Source: Lenzites betulinus
Taxonomy: Eukaryota > Basidiomycota > Agaricomycetes > Polyporales > Polyporaceae
Length of the DNA stretch: 64,000 nucleotides
Assembly: GCA_022264855.1 (NCBI GenBank)
Contig: JABYQU010000046.1
Location: 124,001 to 188,000 of the forward strand
Direction: 5' to 3'
Positions 32,331 through 45,355 of this stretch are shown piece after piece (positions within the stretch are counted from its first letter, which is position 1; each line of letters starts with the position of its first letter). Position numbers and translations under genes: made by a program. Under the pieces are notes generated by a model. It ran no database searches, was not told the origin of the DNA, and worked only from the letters and a program-made list of their open reading frames with translations.

Positions 32331-33600
32331 CTTGGTACCTCCCGCGCGACGTCTTGGTACATTCTACGAGTGCGGCGACGCCTTGATACGTCGCGCATGC
32401 GTGCGGAAACCGTTGCGGTACCTGCCGCTTCCCTTGGGTGCTGTCGACACTCGGGCGCCGCCGAGTGTCCGCGCTGCCGTCCGAGCCTATGGGACAAGCC
32501 GCGGGGAGTCAGTACAAGGCGGCGTTGCGTCGGGCGGCTCGGAACGATTGGTACGTACGTTGTGCATCATCTGGCGTCCGCGCGATGACTTACCACGCGC
32601 CGGCGGCTTCTTGCCAGAGCGCACGCAGACGAGTGCGTCTGCGCACGCGGCGGCGTTTGGAGGGGGCGGGCATGCCGTGTCTTGTGTGCGTGGGGACCAT
32701 GGCTATCCCGAACACTCATGGTACCGTCCTGAGCTTGCGTCGCTGTCGCAGGGGTCGCCGCCGCGGGAATCGTTGTCGCGGAGGTTGTCGTCGCGGGCGT
32801 CGCCGCCATCTCGGCCGTCTTGGTACCACCCGCGCGGCGCAGGGACGTCTTGGTACGTCCTGCACGGGTGCGGCGACGGTTGCGGTACCTCTCCGGCCGT
32901 GCGCTCACGTTCTGCGTCCACACGCTTCGCTGAGGGCCGCCGACACTTCCATCGCCGCCGCGGGTGCCGCCGCCGTCTTGGTACCTCCCGCACGCGTGCA
33001 GCAACGCCTTGGTACGTCCGGCGCGCCCCGAGCGACGTCTTGGTACGTGCCGCACGTGTGCGAAGACGGTTCTGGTACGTCGCCCGCTGTGCAAGGCCCG
33101 GGTTGTCGACATCCAGGCGAGCGGTCGCTGCGCGGCTGAAGCCTACGGTACAAGCGAGGGAGCGTCAGTACAAGGTCGCGTTCGGTGGGAGAGCACTTGG
33201 TACGTACCCAATCATGCGCTCGCGTCCGTATGGTGACTTGTACGTGCTCCACACTGCCCGCGCGACGCTGACCGGCGGGCCCGCGGAGCGCACGGGCGGG
33301 GGTGTTTGGACCCCTCGGAGAGTCTTTGGCGAGCTCGGACTTGGTACGTACCGTGCATAACTATCTGGCGCGACGTACCTTGGCTGTGCCGAGCACTTAC
33401 GGTACGACCGGGCGGCGCGAGGAGTGGTATGTTTGGTACGCACTTTTGAGAGTCTGGCGCGCGAGCGGCGGCGTTCGCATCGGCGTCCGGCGAGACGGGC
33501 ACTTACCGGTAAGTTTGCATACCTTTTCTAATGGCCAGGGAAGCTTACCAGGCGCTTTGGGCGCAGACACGACCGTCCGCGGGTGAAGGGTGTATGGTAC
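32331..33600. repeat. Array of about twenty TTGGTAC motifs (unit 1)
   Basis: A core CTTGGTAC(G/C) or close relatives (GCGGTACC, ACGGTACA, CAGTACAAG) recurs every 20-150 bp across 1.27 kb. It is most often CTTGGTACGT, embedded in CG-rich spacers such as CGCCGTC. The spacing is irregular, so this is an interspersed motif cluster rather than a simple tandem repeat. Confidence 0.7.
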
Positions 33601-33776
33601 AAAGGGCCAAGAGCGAATCGCACACAAGCCTCGCAAGCGGAAGCGGAAGCGCAAGAGCACGTCGAGCGAGAGTGTACAAGCCGGCGCCAGTAGTTTTGAG
33701 TGGCAGAGAGACGGCGGAGGGAGGGGCGCGAGGGAGAGAAGGCCAGACGCGAGTGCAGAGGAGGCGATGGAGTGAA
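33427..33776 (+). pseudogene. Lys/Arg-rich reading frame at the 3' end of X (unit 1)
   Basis: The frame reads HKPRKRKRKRKSTSSESVQA, then SSFEWQRDGG and ends in DASAEEAME. In units 1 and 2 an in-frame TGA interrupts it just after a GADTTVRG stretch; in unit 3 the same codon is CGA and the frame is open for 155 codons. It may be a C-terminal exon of a lost gene or a chance frame. Confidence 0.25.
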
Positions 33777-34027
33777 GCGAAGGAGAGCAAGTACATAGGC
33801 GCCCAGACGCGCGCGAACGTGATCGTTCCGCGGCCGCTCACTCTGAGTGTGCGGACTGTGCTAGCGCGCTCCTCCGCACCTGTATTGTGTCGAATGTATG
33901 TATCGAGTACGTTGTGTGCAATACAAGTGTCTCCCGGTCCTCTCTCTCAGTGTGCCCCCACCTCTTGTGCCCCCCTCCCTTGTGCACCCCAGTGCCCCCC
34001 TTGTCCTCTATACACAGTGCACCCCCT

Positions 34028-34074
34028 CGTCTCCTATATACACGATAATACAGTGTCCATATACAGATAATACG
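34028..34074. repeat. AT-rich VNTR, short allele (unit 1)
   Basis: Imperfect copies of a CACGATAATA-type 10-13 bp unit with TATATACA in between. The same site differs in units 2 and 3. Confidence 0.6.
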
Positions 34075-34137
34075 CCTGGACGACCTCACTTCTTCTGGTA
34101 CGATTCGCACGTGTCTTCGCAGAGTCCCGTCGGAGCG

Positions 34138-34216
34138 CCCGCACCCTAGCACCCGCTCCCTCGCACCCCGCTCCCTTGCACCCCTCGCCCGCGCACCCCG
34201 CTCGCCCGCGCACCCA
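34138..34216. repeat. C-rich minisatellite ending at the X/NDH-2 junction (unit 1)
   Basis: A run of GCACCCCGCTCCCT-like units of about 14-16 bp. Its last CACCCA abuts ACTCAGAAACGG, the stop-codon region of NDH-2 copy 2. Confidence 0.6.
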
Positions 34217-34219
34217 GAC

Positions 34220-36792
34220 TCAGAAACGGCTCAAATCGCGTCCGAATATCCAGTTCATGAACCTGTAATCACCCCCACCGTCAGCTCTCTGCAAGCAGCC
34301 ACACAAAGCGCCACACACCAGTACATCGGCACCAGAATCTTGTTCCTCACGCTCAGCGTCTTCGTGAAATACGCCGAGCGCCACAGCAGCCACGCCAGCC
34401 GCCCCGTCTCCTTCCCCTTCGGCCCGCGCGCGGCCTTCGTGCGGTCGAACACCGCCTCCCAGTCGCCGATGTACGCCAGACTCCCGCGTTTTGGAACTTG
34501 AATGGGGTGGCCGCGGGAGCGCGGGAGGAGCGGATGAGCGCGTTCAGGCGGCGCGTAACGTGCTTCGCCTGCTGGTTCGCGACCTGCGCGGTCGCGGGGA
34601 GCGGGTCGTCGACGATCGTGGCCGCGTCGCCGATGCGAACACGTCCGGGTCTGGGGCGTCGGTGGAGGCCATGACGACGTTCAGATGGCTATCAGTGACT
34701 AGGCTCCTGTGGCGCGCGAGAGGATCAGCGTAAGCAGGCTATGATGGAGGCGACAACTCGCTCAGACGCATGATGTGCGTACCGTTTTGTGCGCGCATCC
34801 TTTTTAGCCTCCGTGATCGACTGGATGAGTGGGTTTGGTGCAAGCCCCGTGCTCCACACCAACATGCCGAAATCGACTTCGAGAGGTCGGATCGGCTGAA
34901 CTGAAATCATAGGCAGGCTGTGGCGTACCTTCGCCCTCTTCGGTTACAAACATCCGGTCCTGGCGGAGACCGTCAGGACTACGACCTATATTTTATACTC
35001 AACCGAACGTTTGTGCCCACCTTCTCCACACGCTCGACGTGATGCTGTGTCAGAAGTCTGATCCCTTCACGCCTAAACTTTGACGTTGCGTATCTGCATG
35101 TCGTGAGTGACCGACATTGCACGGGATCCGAGCGTACCACGCTCGCGCACTTACTCTTGCAGCCCGTGTCGAATCCACCGAGGATGTTGGGCGCGACATC
35201 ATACAGGTTGATCTTTGCCAGGCGCGCGAGCGCGGGGTAGTGCCTTCGGATATCGGTGTGCAAAAAGTCATGCAACTCCGCGGCGAACTCGACGCCTGTC
35301 GGCCCGCCCCCGACGATGCAGAAGTTGAGTAGCTTTCGGCGATCGGCATCGGTAATTGTGGGCTGGTTTGCCTGTTCGAAACCTGGGTGCGATTGTTCAG
35401 AAGCTGGCCGGCAACTCGATCGGGGTGGGGGTGAGCTCACATTCGAGGACGCGAGTGCGGATACGCCGTGCGTCGCGGATGTCTTTGAGAAAGTATGCGT
35501 GTTCTTTGACACCCGGAACGTTGAATGCTGCAAAGCATGTGCACATCAGAATCCGCCGTTCTCTCTGGATGGGAAGATATATGGCATACTCTGACTGTAT
35601 GCGCCCACAGCGATGACGAGTTTGTCATACGTGAGCTGGAACTTTTGTGAGCTTCCTTCCACTGCACTCGCGCTTTGATTAGGATCGGTGTTCTCGGCGA
35701 GGTCGCCGACTCGGGCAAACTTGACTGGAGACGTCGCGGGCATCTGTATGGTGGCAGAGTCAGTATCATTCTTATGGTGCTGAGAGGCTACGGGCTTATG
35801 GCAACTTACGCATATCAGCTTCTTGTGTTTGAAGTCTGAATAGTACAGATTAGTATATTTCATGAAAATGGCTTCAGGGAACATCAGGAAACACCAAATC
35901 GTCCAGATGGAGACACGTGCCTCCAGCGCTCCGTGGGCCTGGATCCATAGGCTGGAGACATGTTCTCCATCCTGTTGACGAACCTTCGTAATTTGCTTGT
36001 TTTCGTCTGTGAACATGAAGTTCTGCTCTTCTGAAGCCTTACCACGATTTTCTAAACGGTGAACAAGCGACACAGCGTCGGTGAGTTGCGCGGGCAAGCC
36101 GTGGGACAGGCTCCGTAGTCTTCATTTTGGCACTGATGGAGACGCCCTGTCTCCATATGATGGGGGGTGTCTCCAGCGCCTCCATCCAGCCATGCCTTAC
36201 CATATGAGGCCCATGGTTCACGGAGGCTTTCCTGATGAACGTGCGGCAGACATGCTCACCAATAGAGTCACACCACGCAGTGTACGAGACCTGCGTTCGA
36301 TTTTAGGAATACGTATCATTTTGAACGTGTTGTGTGACTCACCACTTCGGGAGTATATCGTCGTACCTGTAATGTAGAACCCGCTGTTAGAATGCTGTGT
36401 CAAAATAGAGCTAGTGGTAAGAGTACGCACAGGTTCGACGGCGGCCCGGAATTCGAGCGTCCCAACCGCGCAGCTCGCAAGAAGTGGTGTAAAGTTGAAG
36501 TAGTTGCTTGGTGAAACAATAATCACGTCTGTAAACGCCGAACAATGGGCGTCAGAACTATTCAGGATGATACCACGGAAATTCGTGGTGTCATAGCACG
36601 AGTGATGTGCTACAGCGACCACTCACTCCAACGTTTCTTATCGATGGCCCTGAGGATCTCGTAGCCTCCCCAGCCCGAGCCGAGGATAGCCAGCCTTTGC
36701 TTGCCTTGGGTTGGTGCGCCGAAAAATGTGCGCCGCGCAGGAGCACCCAGCCTCGGGGTCGAGGTTACGGCATGACGCTGGACGGAAAACAT
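34220..36792 (-). pseudogene. NDH-2 copy 2, broken by one-base deletions
   Basis: Same gene as copy 1, start context CCACCATG at 36792. Compared with copies 1 and 3 it lacks one base at 34483 (CCCC run), one near 34635 (GATGGCGAA against GATGCGAA) and one near 35162 just before a splice donor. Each shifts the frame in an exon, so the C-terminal half cannot be made as annotated. Intron positions also show single-base losses (near 34910 and 34970). Either it decayed recently or these are uncorrected long-read errors in a repeat; the clustering in G/C runs favours the latter. Confidence 0.8.
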
Positions 36793-38381
36793 GGTGGGAA
36801 ACGCGCGGAAGATAATCTGGGTGACGAGATTGGCGGACGTTCCAAGCAAGGATGGGTAACTCTCGACTTACCCGCACGATTCCTTATGAAGAGCCCTGGC
36901 CGGAGCAGCTCGGAGGAGAAGTGGGGAGAGAATAGGACGTCATGCTACGCGGTTCATGCTTCGTTCTAAACACATCCATCATGATTCGTGTGCACCTGCG
37001 CTTCGTCTCGCTCCAGTTCCATGGGGCTCCGCCCACTTACGGCGCCAGCGCAGAGATTTTGCCGGCCAGGCTAATGAGGGTGGTTGTGAGTACGCTCCAT
37101 TCGGAACGGCACGGCCGTCGACCAATAGGCTGCGAGCGTCACCCAAAGTCTTCCAGCTCATCCACACGGGCCGTTCAGTGTTTACTGCTATGTGTATCCC
37201 ATCACCAGTGCCCGCCACGCCGCCGTTCCCTGCCCACTCACCTCGCTGCCCTCCTGCTGCCCTCCCCGCCCGTTCTCTCCGTGCCCGCTCGACGCCCCGC
37301 TGCCCTGCCCCTCCACCGACCGTCTCCTCTTTATACCCCGCTTCTTCAGGGGAGGCTCCAACACATGCGCCGCCTGCAGCTGACGAAAACACCGCTCGCC
37401 GGTTGCTATGGGCGCCGTGCACACACCAGATCCACATCGCCCGCATCCTCCTCCATCGCCCTCCATCGGCTAGCACTACGCGCTACCACACACCCGGCCC
37501 TGCCCGCAGTCTGCTCTCGTCCCCTGGCGACCGTCCCTCCGGCCCCGCTGCCCTCGGCCCTCGCAGGGGCGCACCGCACGCGATATTGCTCCGTGAAGGT
37601 GAGCGCCCGTCCTCTTGTCATAGCGTCCCGCTCGCGTACTGTACCATACGCTACCAGACGCTGCTCGCGACGCGAGCAGCGCTTCCACTCCGCTCGGCCG
37701 CCGTGTACCGCAAACGTAAGCGCAGCCACCTGGACTTGTACATCGCACAAGGTGTGTGGCCCACCAACGTCGCCGCACCCGCCCGCATCTGCCATTGGCC
37801 GACCCAGGCGTGTGGCGTCGCAGCGCAATGGCTCTCTAGCGACTTGTCAATATCACCGCCGCGTCATCCCGCGCTGCCTCCGCACCGTGCGCGCGGGGCT
37901 CCTCATCGTTTGGGCCGCATCCCGCCTTGGTCACGAGGGGCCCGTCGTCGGCGCGCACTCGCGCGCGGCGGCGCAGCGGCGCAGCGCTCGTCAACACCGC
38001 GCGCCCTGCTGCCGACCTGTCTGTCCCGTTCACCCAGCTGAGCACGCCCGCGCCTTGCGCGCACGTACCGCGCTGCATCCCAAGGGCCTCAGTACTCATT
38101 CCCGAGCAGCCGAGCAGCCGGCTCGCTCCCGGAGCGCGTCAGGGCGCGTCGGAGCGCTGTTCACCGCCGTGCCGCGACGACGGCCGCCGCCCCCTTCGCG
38201 ATGTACCATGGACACCGCCCGCCACGGCATCTCCAACGTGTGTATACTCCACGCGTCCTACAGCCCGGGCGCCGTCGCGTGGGAGAAGCACTTGTCACCT
38301 CCATCGCGGCCAGCAGACCGCCCACCACACCCGCAAAACACACACCCGCACAGCGCAGCGTTGTCCACGCGTCCCCCTGCG

Positions 38382-40254
38382 CGGTGCGCATACACCCTCC
38401 GAGTTAAAGTACGATCCGCGCACTGTCGTTTTTCGCCGTTTTCATGTCATTTCGTCGGTTTTCAGAGAGAATCACCCGCGCGCTGTCTGGATCGGCGCCG
38501 TTCGCGCTCATACTACAGACATGTACTGTACCGTATAAACGCGCTATGCACACGACATTTCAGCCAAAACGGACAAGTTCTCGAGTGCGCCCCCTGGGTG
38601 CCATTCAGCAGATGTGCATCGAACCACATCGCCCGTCCCCTCCTGGGATCGCGTCCTCCCGCTCTGAAAGCGCACACACGGGCTCGCACAACAGGCCCTG
38701 TGTCGGCCATCGCACCCCCACCGCTGCCCCTCGTTCACAGCCTCCCAGGGGGCGACCGCTGTGCAGGCCGGGGCGACCAGCCAACCGCCCACCCTGCCCG
38801 GGCCACTCCTCCCCGCGCGCCGCCGTCTCGCACACACGTCCCCCCGCACGGTGCGCATACACCCACCGCGGCGCGGCGCGATCCGCGCGCCCGCACCTTT
38901 CGCCGTTTTCATGCGTTTTCCATGCACCCGCACAGAGCACCGCGCGCCCGCGCACGGGCCCGCGTCCGTCTGCGCCCGTGTTGCAGAGGTGGGCTCTGCG
39001 GTACGTACGCGCGACGCACACGGCGTTTCAGCGCGGACGGGCGTGTTCTCGTTTTCGTCGTCGTCTCGTGCGCCATTGCAGTGGCTTTGGTGGGCGGGCA
39101 CTGGCATGCATGCGACATCGCCGACATCTCGAAGTGGTGGCGGCCTCCCGCTCTGCGCGCGACCGCATGGACGCCTGCATCAGTGCCACTGCCCGCTGCA
39201 ACACCTGCGCCTCGCTGCCAGTGGCGTTCCGCGCGAAGGACGCCGCGGCGGCCTCGCACCTGGGGGAGGAGGCAGGCCGGGGGTGGGCAGCAGATCGCGC
39301 ACCCCTCCTCCGCCGCCCATCCCCGCCAAACGCCACTCCGCACACACATTGCGCTGCACGGTGCGCACCCGTCCAGCGCGTTTCGACGCGATCCGCGCAG
39401 GTCGCATTTTGCTCACTTTCATGCCGTTTTGCGGGTTCACAGGGAGAATCGCCCGCCGCCTGCCCGCTTTTGCGCCGTTCCTCCCGATATTCGAAACGTC
39501 TAATCTACAGTATGAACGCGCTACGCATGCGCAGTTTCGGCGCGAACGGACAACATTTGGTTTTCGCCCTCTTGGCGCCATTGGAGGGATGTGCGCAGAA
39601 ACTCGACGTCGCCCCGCCCGGAGTTCCCGACCTCCTGTGTTGCAACTTAGTACATGCACTCGCGTGTGCACGACGCGTACGCCCACCAATATGCAGAGCG
39701 GTCCGTAGGAATTTCGTTTTCACCACTTCTGCGCGAACTCATGGCCACACCCACAGACTCGGCATGGTGCAAGGATCGGGCAGAAAATCGAAAACGCCTC
39801 CTCCTCCGCCGATCCCCGCGCAACGCCACTTTGCACACACGTTACGCTGTACATTTCGCACCCGTCTAGTAAGTTACGACGCGATCCGAGCAATTTGCAT
39901 TTCGCCCATTTCCATGCCATTTCGGAGATTCTCACAGAGAATTGTTCGCCGCGCGCCAACGTCTCCTCCGTTCCTCCCGAGATTCGAAACGCCTAATCTA
40001 CAGTGTGGACGCGGTACGCGCGCGGAGTTTCAGCCCGAACGGAAGTGTTCGCGGTTTCGCCCTTTCGGCGCCATGGAATGGAGGGATGTGCGCACAAACT
40101 CGGCCCCGCCCCGCCCTGTGTTCGTCCTCCCTCCCTATAGATTGGCACATGCACTCGCGGGTATGCGGCGCGTACGCATGCCGAGTGCCAGCGCGGTCCG
40201 TACAAATTTCGTTTCCACCCCTTCTACGCGAGCTCACGGCCGCGCCCACAGAAT
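38382..40254. repeat. ~490 bp degenerate satellite, 4 monomers (unit 2)
   Basis: Same four monomers as in unit 1, with small differences in monomer 3 (for example near 39405 and 39663). Confidence 0.75.
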
Positions 40255-42073
40255 TTGCGCACCGCGGCACGCCCGGCGTCCCTCCCCTAGTTACCACACT
40301 TGGCGCATCCACTCGCGTGAAGGTTCCGAGAGAGCCCACAACGCCGCGCCGCGACACGAGCTGTCTGCGACCCTGCCCCGTTCGCGCCGTCTCGTGTGCG
40401 CGTGTACCAAGTGGCGCCCACCATCGTCCTGAGGCGCGCGCCCTCATCGCGCCACTCGGTGTGCATGGTTGTTTGCATGCGCGGGCGTTGTCTGCTGGCA
40501 TGCGCCCCGTGCACATGCCGATGCACAGGCAGGGCACACAACGGTCAGAGTCGGGCACGCGCCGCAACTCCCGTCCCGGAAACGCGTACCGCGCAGTGCG
40601 CAGTGCGCCTCGTGCCCGGCGGAATCCATGACGTTTGCCTCCGCCCAGTGCGCAGGTACAGGTACCGTCTGTGCCCGTCGCGCCTCCGCGTCACTCGTCG
40701 CTGATACAGTCGTCTGTTTCCAGCGCGATGCCGGCGCATGCGCCACGGTACGGCTCGCCGCCGACACCCTCAACGAGGGGACGCCTACGCACGGCGGGTT
40801 TCTATGTCGGACACTCAGGGTCGGGACGCGGGATGGCTCGCACATGGAGCAGTCATCCGGTGGGCTGGCATGTGGGCTGGCGTGTGCTCTGACATCTCAT
40901 GCGGGGTCTATGGCATCACCATTGGTGTGCTTGTCTGCCGTAGGCCGTACGAGTGACTGATCCTCCAGCCGGACTGCACAGCTTGCTTGTGCCAAGCGAT
41001 GGAGGTGTGCACCAGCGGAAGCTGTCACATATGTTGCAGGCACCGTCGGCTACCCTCGAAGCTAGCCGACAGGTCCTCACAACGGCGTAATCAATCTCAG
41101 TGTCAACACGGCGACGGGGCATGCCAAACAAATATTCATATATCTCTGCAGGCAGTCGATCTCGGTCTGTGACAACCATTCAACACAGTCGTTGTATGGT
41201 GTGCCGGCATGTTGAGACTCGGAATGTATTCCCATTGTATGGTACTGCTAACACACTGATACATTGAATTGCGACGGCACGGAACTTGAGCCAATCCCTG
41301 GGCCCTGCTCAGTCGGGACGGGGACAGCGTGTTCCCATTTCGACTGAGCAAGGCTTGAGCATGGGCTGAATCTGCTTTGTCGTGGAATCACGGTGGGACG
41401 CCATGGGAGAGGGTTGCAGACATTCTTGGAGATGGCGTCAAGGAGATAGAACGAGGGCACTTCATCCGTGCCCCGAGTCCCATCGGCCGCAGACGGCTCG
41501 TCGCGCAGCCGCGGAACCAGGGGGGTCCTGCCGGCGTCAGCCTCCCGCCGTCGTGCAGTCTCGCCGAAGGAGTGCGCACGCGACTCGGAGCGGCGGTGCA
41601 GCAGGGATGGGGACGCTATGGGCAGACGTCGCTAGCGTTGTCATGCAGCGCCGTACACAACTGACGAGCCTGGATTCCGAGCGGGGCGCGATCCGTCTCG
41701 TATGCGCCGCAGCGTAGATGGGTGAGTGGCAGAATTGGGTACAGGCCGCCAGCCCTCAGGGGAAGCGAGCTGGACGCTGCCGGGACAGCTGCTCCAGGGC
41801 TCTGATGCTACCGGGCGTGCTACGAACGCATATGGCGGCGGGTTACTCCCTGAGAAGTGTGCACAGTTCGCATGCCACATGGACCCTGCACGGCTCGCGG
41901 GGCGCGCGTTCAGGAACGGCGGCGTCTTGCACGATCGTCCCGAGCGAAGCGTAGGCAGCCACGGTGGCCGTAGATGGCGAGAGGGCAGTGCTCTCGATCG
42001 TCCAGAGAGGAGATCTCGCCTGAGGAGGAAGCGACGCCGTGTATGTTAGACTATTTGCACTGTCTCCCTGCGA
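40255..42073. other. X spacer, no gene recognised (unit 2)
   Basis: Same content as the spacer of unit 1, including the hairpin-forming repeat near 41310-41350. Confidence 0.35.
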
Positions 42074-42978
42074 ATGCATCGGGGACTCACCAGGGCACTT
42101 TGGCGAGTGCTACGAGCGACGGCGGGCTGCATAGATGTCGAGCAGACTTGGTACCATAAACCGGTCTTAACTCACAGCGTCCGCGAGACGTTGCGAGTCT
42201 CTATCCTCACTGGTCCCCCCGCGCACACTATCCCTGCTGGACGCGTGCCCATAGACATCGAGATGACAGGCTACCGACGTCCCGGAAGCACGCTGCGAGC
42301 AGACTATGCTCGGCGGGAGATCAAACTGCGCGGCGGGCTCCGGAAGCTCGTAGCAGAGGCCGCCGGTGAGTACACGCACACGCCTGCTCCGAGCGAGAAC
42401 CACTGACTAAGCACGCCGCGCCGGCGCGGGGCTCAGTGAGCGTGTCTGGGAACCCCGATGCGAAGATGTGGTGGACGTTCGAGCAGTACTACACGAGGAC
42501 ATACCTCGGGGCCGGAATCAAGCTGATAGGGTGGCCGACATGCTTCGTATGGCAGAACCTCAGTGGCATCACGGGGTACGAGCGCATCGCGTTCCTCCAC
42601 CAGCGGTGGAAGAAGGGCAAGATGAGCTTCGTCCCTGTGACCGCCGCTGAGCGCGAAGCGGCGCTGGCCGACCCGACGCGGGCGGCGCCCGCCCCGCGCT
42701 GCATCCACACGCCGCCCAAGCTCGGACGGAGCGATCTCAAGGCGCACAAGCGGCGGCCGAAGACGAACCCCGAAGGGCGGCCGCACCGATACACCCGCAA
42801 CGGGCCGAAGTCGCAGAAGTGGGTGTCGCAGGCGGCAGAGGCCCGCGCGTCCGCCCCGATGGAGGAGGGCCCGAGCGAGTCGTGCGCAGACAACGATGCC
42901 GGTGTGGGGCTCGAGCAGGGCGCGCGGGCTTGCGGGCTCGCGAAGGGGATTGTGAGCGGCAAGCTGGAGGACGAGTAA
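42074..42978 (+). CDS. Gene X, unknown function, best-preserved copy (unit 2)
   Basis: Same two-exon structure as in unit 1. Here the second exon stays in one frame to its end: ADNDAGVGLEQGARACGLAK, then GIVSGKLEDE and a TAA at 42976-42978. This is the most protein-like tail of the three copies, so unit 2 may show the real reading frame. The predicted protein is basic in the middle and acidic at the end. No enzymatic motif, signal peptide or membrane helix was seen. It is followed within 500 bp by the TTGGTAC array. Confidence 0.5.
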
Positions 42979-43466
42979 GGGCCGGGGTGCGCACGCGTGA
43001 TGTATTAGACCACCCTACGCGATGTTCTTTCCGAAGGCGCGGGCGCGCGGGCGCATGGGCGCGGGTGGGAACAGTCGAAGCGAGCTGCAATGGGGTGGGT
43101 GTGAGCAAACGGAAAAGCCTCCGAGTCCGGATCGGGCACTACCACCGCGCCTATGCGGATGCACGCGCCCGGGCCGCAGCACTGACCTTGGGCCTTGACA
43201 TTTGGGTTGATGCTGCGAGGCGGGCGGCCGTGCGGCGCCTGACACCATGGTACCGTTGTCGGAATGGAGCACTACATATAGCCGTGATGAGCGTTCTTCC
43301 TCGCCTTTCCCCCTTGCCCCGACTCACCCATTTGGCCGCCCCCTTTGCTCGCCGCCTGATAGCGCGTCCCCCTCCGTCTCTTGTTCACCGCCTGCTAGCT
43401 GCTCCGTCTCTCTGCGCACGCGGTCGCTGTCGCGGACGTCGCCGCCGTCGCCGCCGTCTCGGCCAC

Positions 43467-44738
43467 CTTGGTACCTCCCGCGCGACGTCTTGGTACATTC
43501 TACGAGTGCGGCGACGCCTTGATACGTCGCGCATGCGTGCGGAAACCGTTGCGGTACCTGCCGCTTCCCTTGGGTGCTGTCGACACTCGGGCGCCGCCGA
43601 GTGTCCGCGCTGCCGTCCGAGCCTATGGGACAAGCCGCGGGGAGTCAGTACAAGGCGGCGTTGCGTCGGGCGGCTCGGAACGATTGGTACGTACGTTGTG
43701 CATCATCTGGCGTCCGCGCGATGACTTACCACGCGCCGGCGGCTTCTTGCCAGAGCGCACGCAGACGAGTGCGTCTGCGCACGCGGCGGCGTTTGGAGGG
43801 GGCGGGCATGCCGTGTCTTGTGTGCGTGGGGACCATGGCTATCCCGAACACTCATGGTACCGTCCTGAGCTTGCGTCGCTGTCGCAGGGGTCGCCGCCGC
43901 GGGAATCGTTGTCGCGGAGGTTGTCGTCGCGGGCGTCGCCGCCATCTCGGCCGTCTTGGTACCACCCGCGCGGCGCAGGGACGTCTTGGTACGTCCTGCA
44001 CGGGTGCGGCGACGGTTGCGGTACCTCTCCGGCCGTGCGCTCACGTTCTGCGTCCACACGCTTCGCTGAGGGCCGCCGACACTTCCATCGCCGCCGCGGG
44101 TGCCGCCGCCGTCTTGGTACCTCCCGCACGCGTGCAGCAACGCCTTGGTACGTCCGGCGCGCCCCGAGCGACGTCTTGGTACGTGCCGCACGTGTGCGAA
44201 GACGGTTCTGGTACGTCGCCCGCTGTGCAAGGCCCGGGTTGTCGACATCCAGGCGAGCGGTCGCTGCGCGGCTGAAGCCTACGGTACAAGCGAGGGAGCG
44301 TCAGTACAAGGTCGCGTTCGGTGGGGAGAGCACTTGGTACGTACCCAAATCATGCGCTCGCGTCCGTATGGTGACTTGTACGTGCTCCACACTGCCCGCG
44401 CGACGCTGACCGGCGGGCCCGCGGAGCGCACGGGCGGGGGTGTTTGGACCCCTCGGAGAGTCTTTGGCGAGCTCGGACTTGGTACGTACCGTGCATAACT
44501 ATCTGGCGCGACGTACCTTGGCTGTGCCGAGCACTTACGGTACGACCGGGCGACGGCGGGAGTGGTATGTTTGGTACGCACTTTTGAGAGTCTGGCGCGC
44601 GAGCGGCGGCGTTCGCATCGGCGTCCGGCGAGACGGGCACTTACCGGTAAGTTTGCATACCTTTTCTAATGGCCAGGGAAGCTTACCAGGCGCTTTGGGC
44701 GCAGACACGACCGTCCGCGGGTGAAGGGTGTATGGTAC
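43467..44738. repeat. Array of about twenty TTGGTAC motifs (unit 2)
   Basis: Same motif cluster as unit 1, with motif positions conserved between units. Confidence 0.7.
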
Positions 44739-45176
44739 AAAGGGCCAAGAGCGAATCGCACACAAGCCTCGCAAGCGGAAGCGGAAGCGCAAGAGCACGT
44801 CGAGCGAGAGTGTACAAGCCGGCGCCAGTAGTTTTGAGTGGCAGAGAGACGGCGGAGGGAGGGGCGCGAGGGAGAGAAGGCCAGACGCGAGTGCAGAGGA
44901 GGCGATGGAGTGAAGCGAAGGAGAGCAAGTACATAGGCGCCCAGACGCGCGCGAACGTGATCGTTCCGCGGCCGCTCACTCTGAGTGTGCGGACTGTGCT
45001 AGCGCGCTCCTCCGCACCTGTATTGTGTCGAATGTATGTATCGAGTACGTTGTGTGCAATACAAGTGTCTCCCGGTCCTCTCTCTCAGTGTGCCCCCACC
45101 TCTTGTGCCCCCCTCCCTTGTGCACCCCAGTGCCCCCCTTGTCCTCTATACACAGTGCACCCCCTCGTCTCCTATA

Positions 45177-45217
45177 TACACGATAATACCCAGTGTCCTA
45201 TATACATAATAATACGC
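45177..45217. repeat. AT-rich VNTR (unit 2)
   Basis: Same site as in unit 1; sequence differs by an added CC and an extra ATA. Confidence 0.55.
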
Positions 45218-45355
45218 CCGGACGACCTCACTTTTCTGGTACGATTTGCACGTGTCTTCGCAGAGTCCCGTCGGAGCGCCCGCACCCTGCACCCGCACCC
45301 TCGCACCCGCTCCCGCACCCCGCTCCCGCGCACCCCGCTCGCCCGCGCACCCAAC

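Larger units (their letters stand above)
26082..34216. repeat. X block, copy 1 (8.1 kb of unknown origin)
   Basis: The sequence begins right after TGTATCCCATC, where unit 4 instead runs into unique DNA, and ends at CGCGCACCCA, directly joined to the 3' end of NDH-2 copy 2. It is strongly GC-rich, with many overlapping open frames up to 974 codons. Their Arg/Pro/Ser/His composition is that expected of stop-poor GC-rich DNA, not of a protein. Order inside: Pyr-rich leader (26.1-27.2 kb), ~490 bp satellite, about 1.5 kb of unique-looking spacer, gene X, TTGGTAC array, Lys/Arg-rich frame, AT VNTR, C-rich minisatellite. No terminal inverted repeats, LTRs or integrase/transposase/reverse transcriptase motifs were seen. 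Confidence 0.8.
37204..45353. repeat. X block, copy 2
   Basis: Near-identical to X1 over its whole length, with the same internal order. Differences are small: a few substitutions and indels in base runs, a rearranged C-rich minisatellite near 45278-45353, a changed AT VNTR and a slightly different sequence around 41187-41480 in the spacer. Confidence 0.85.
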
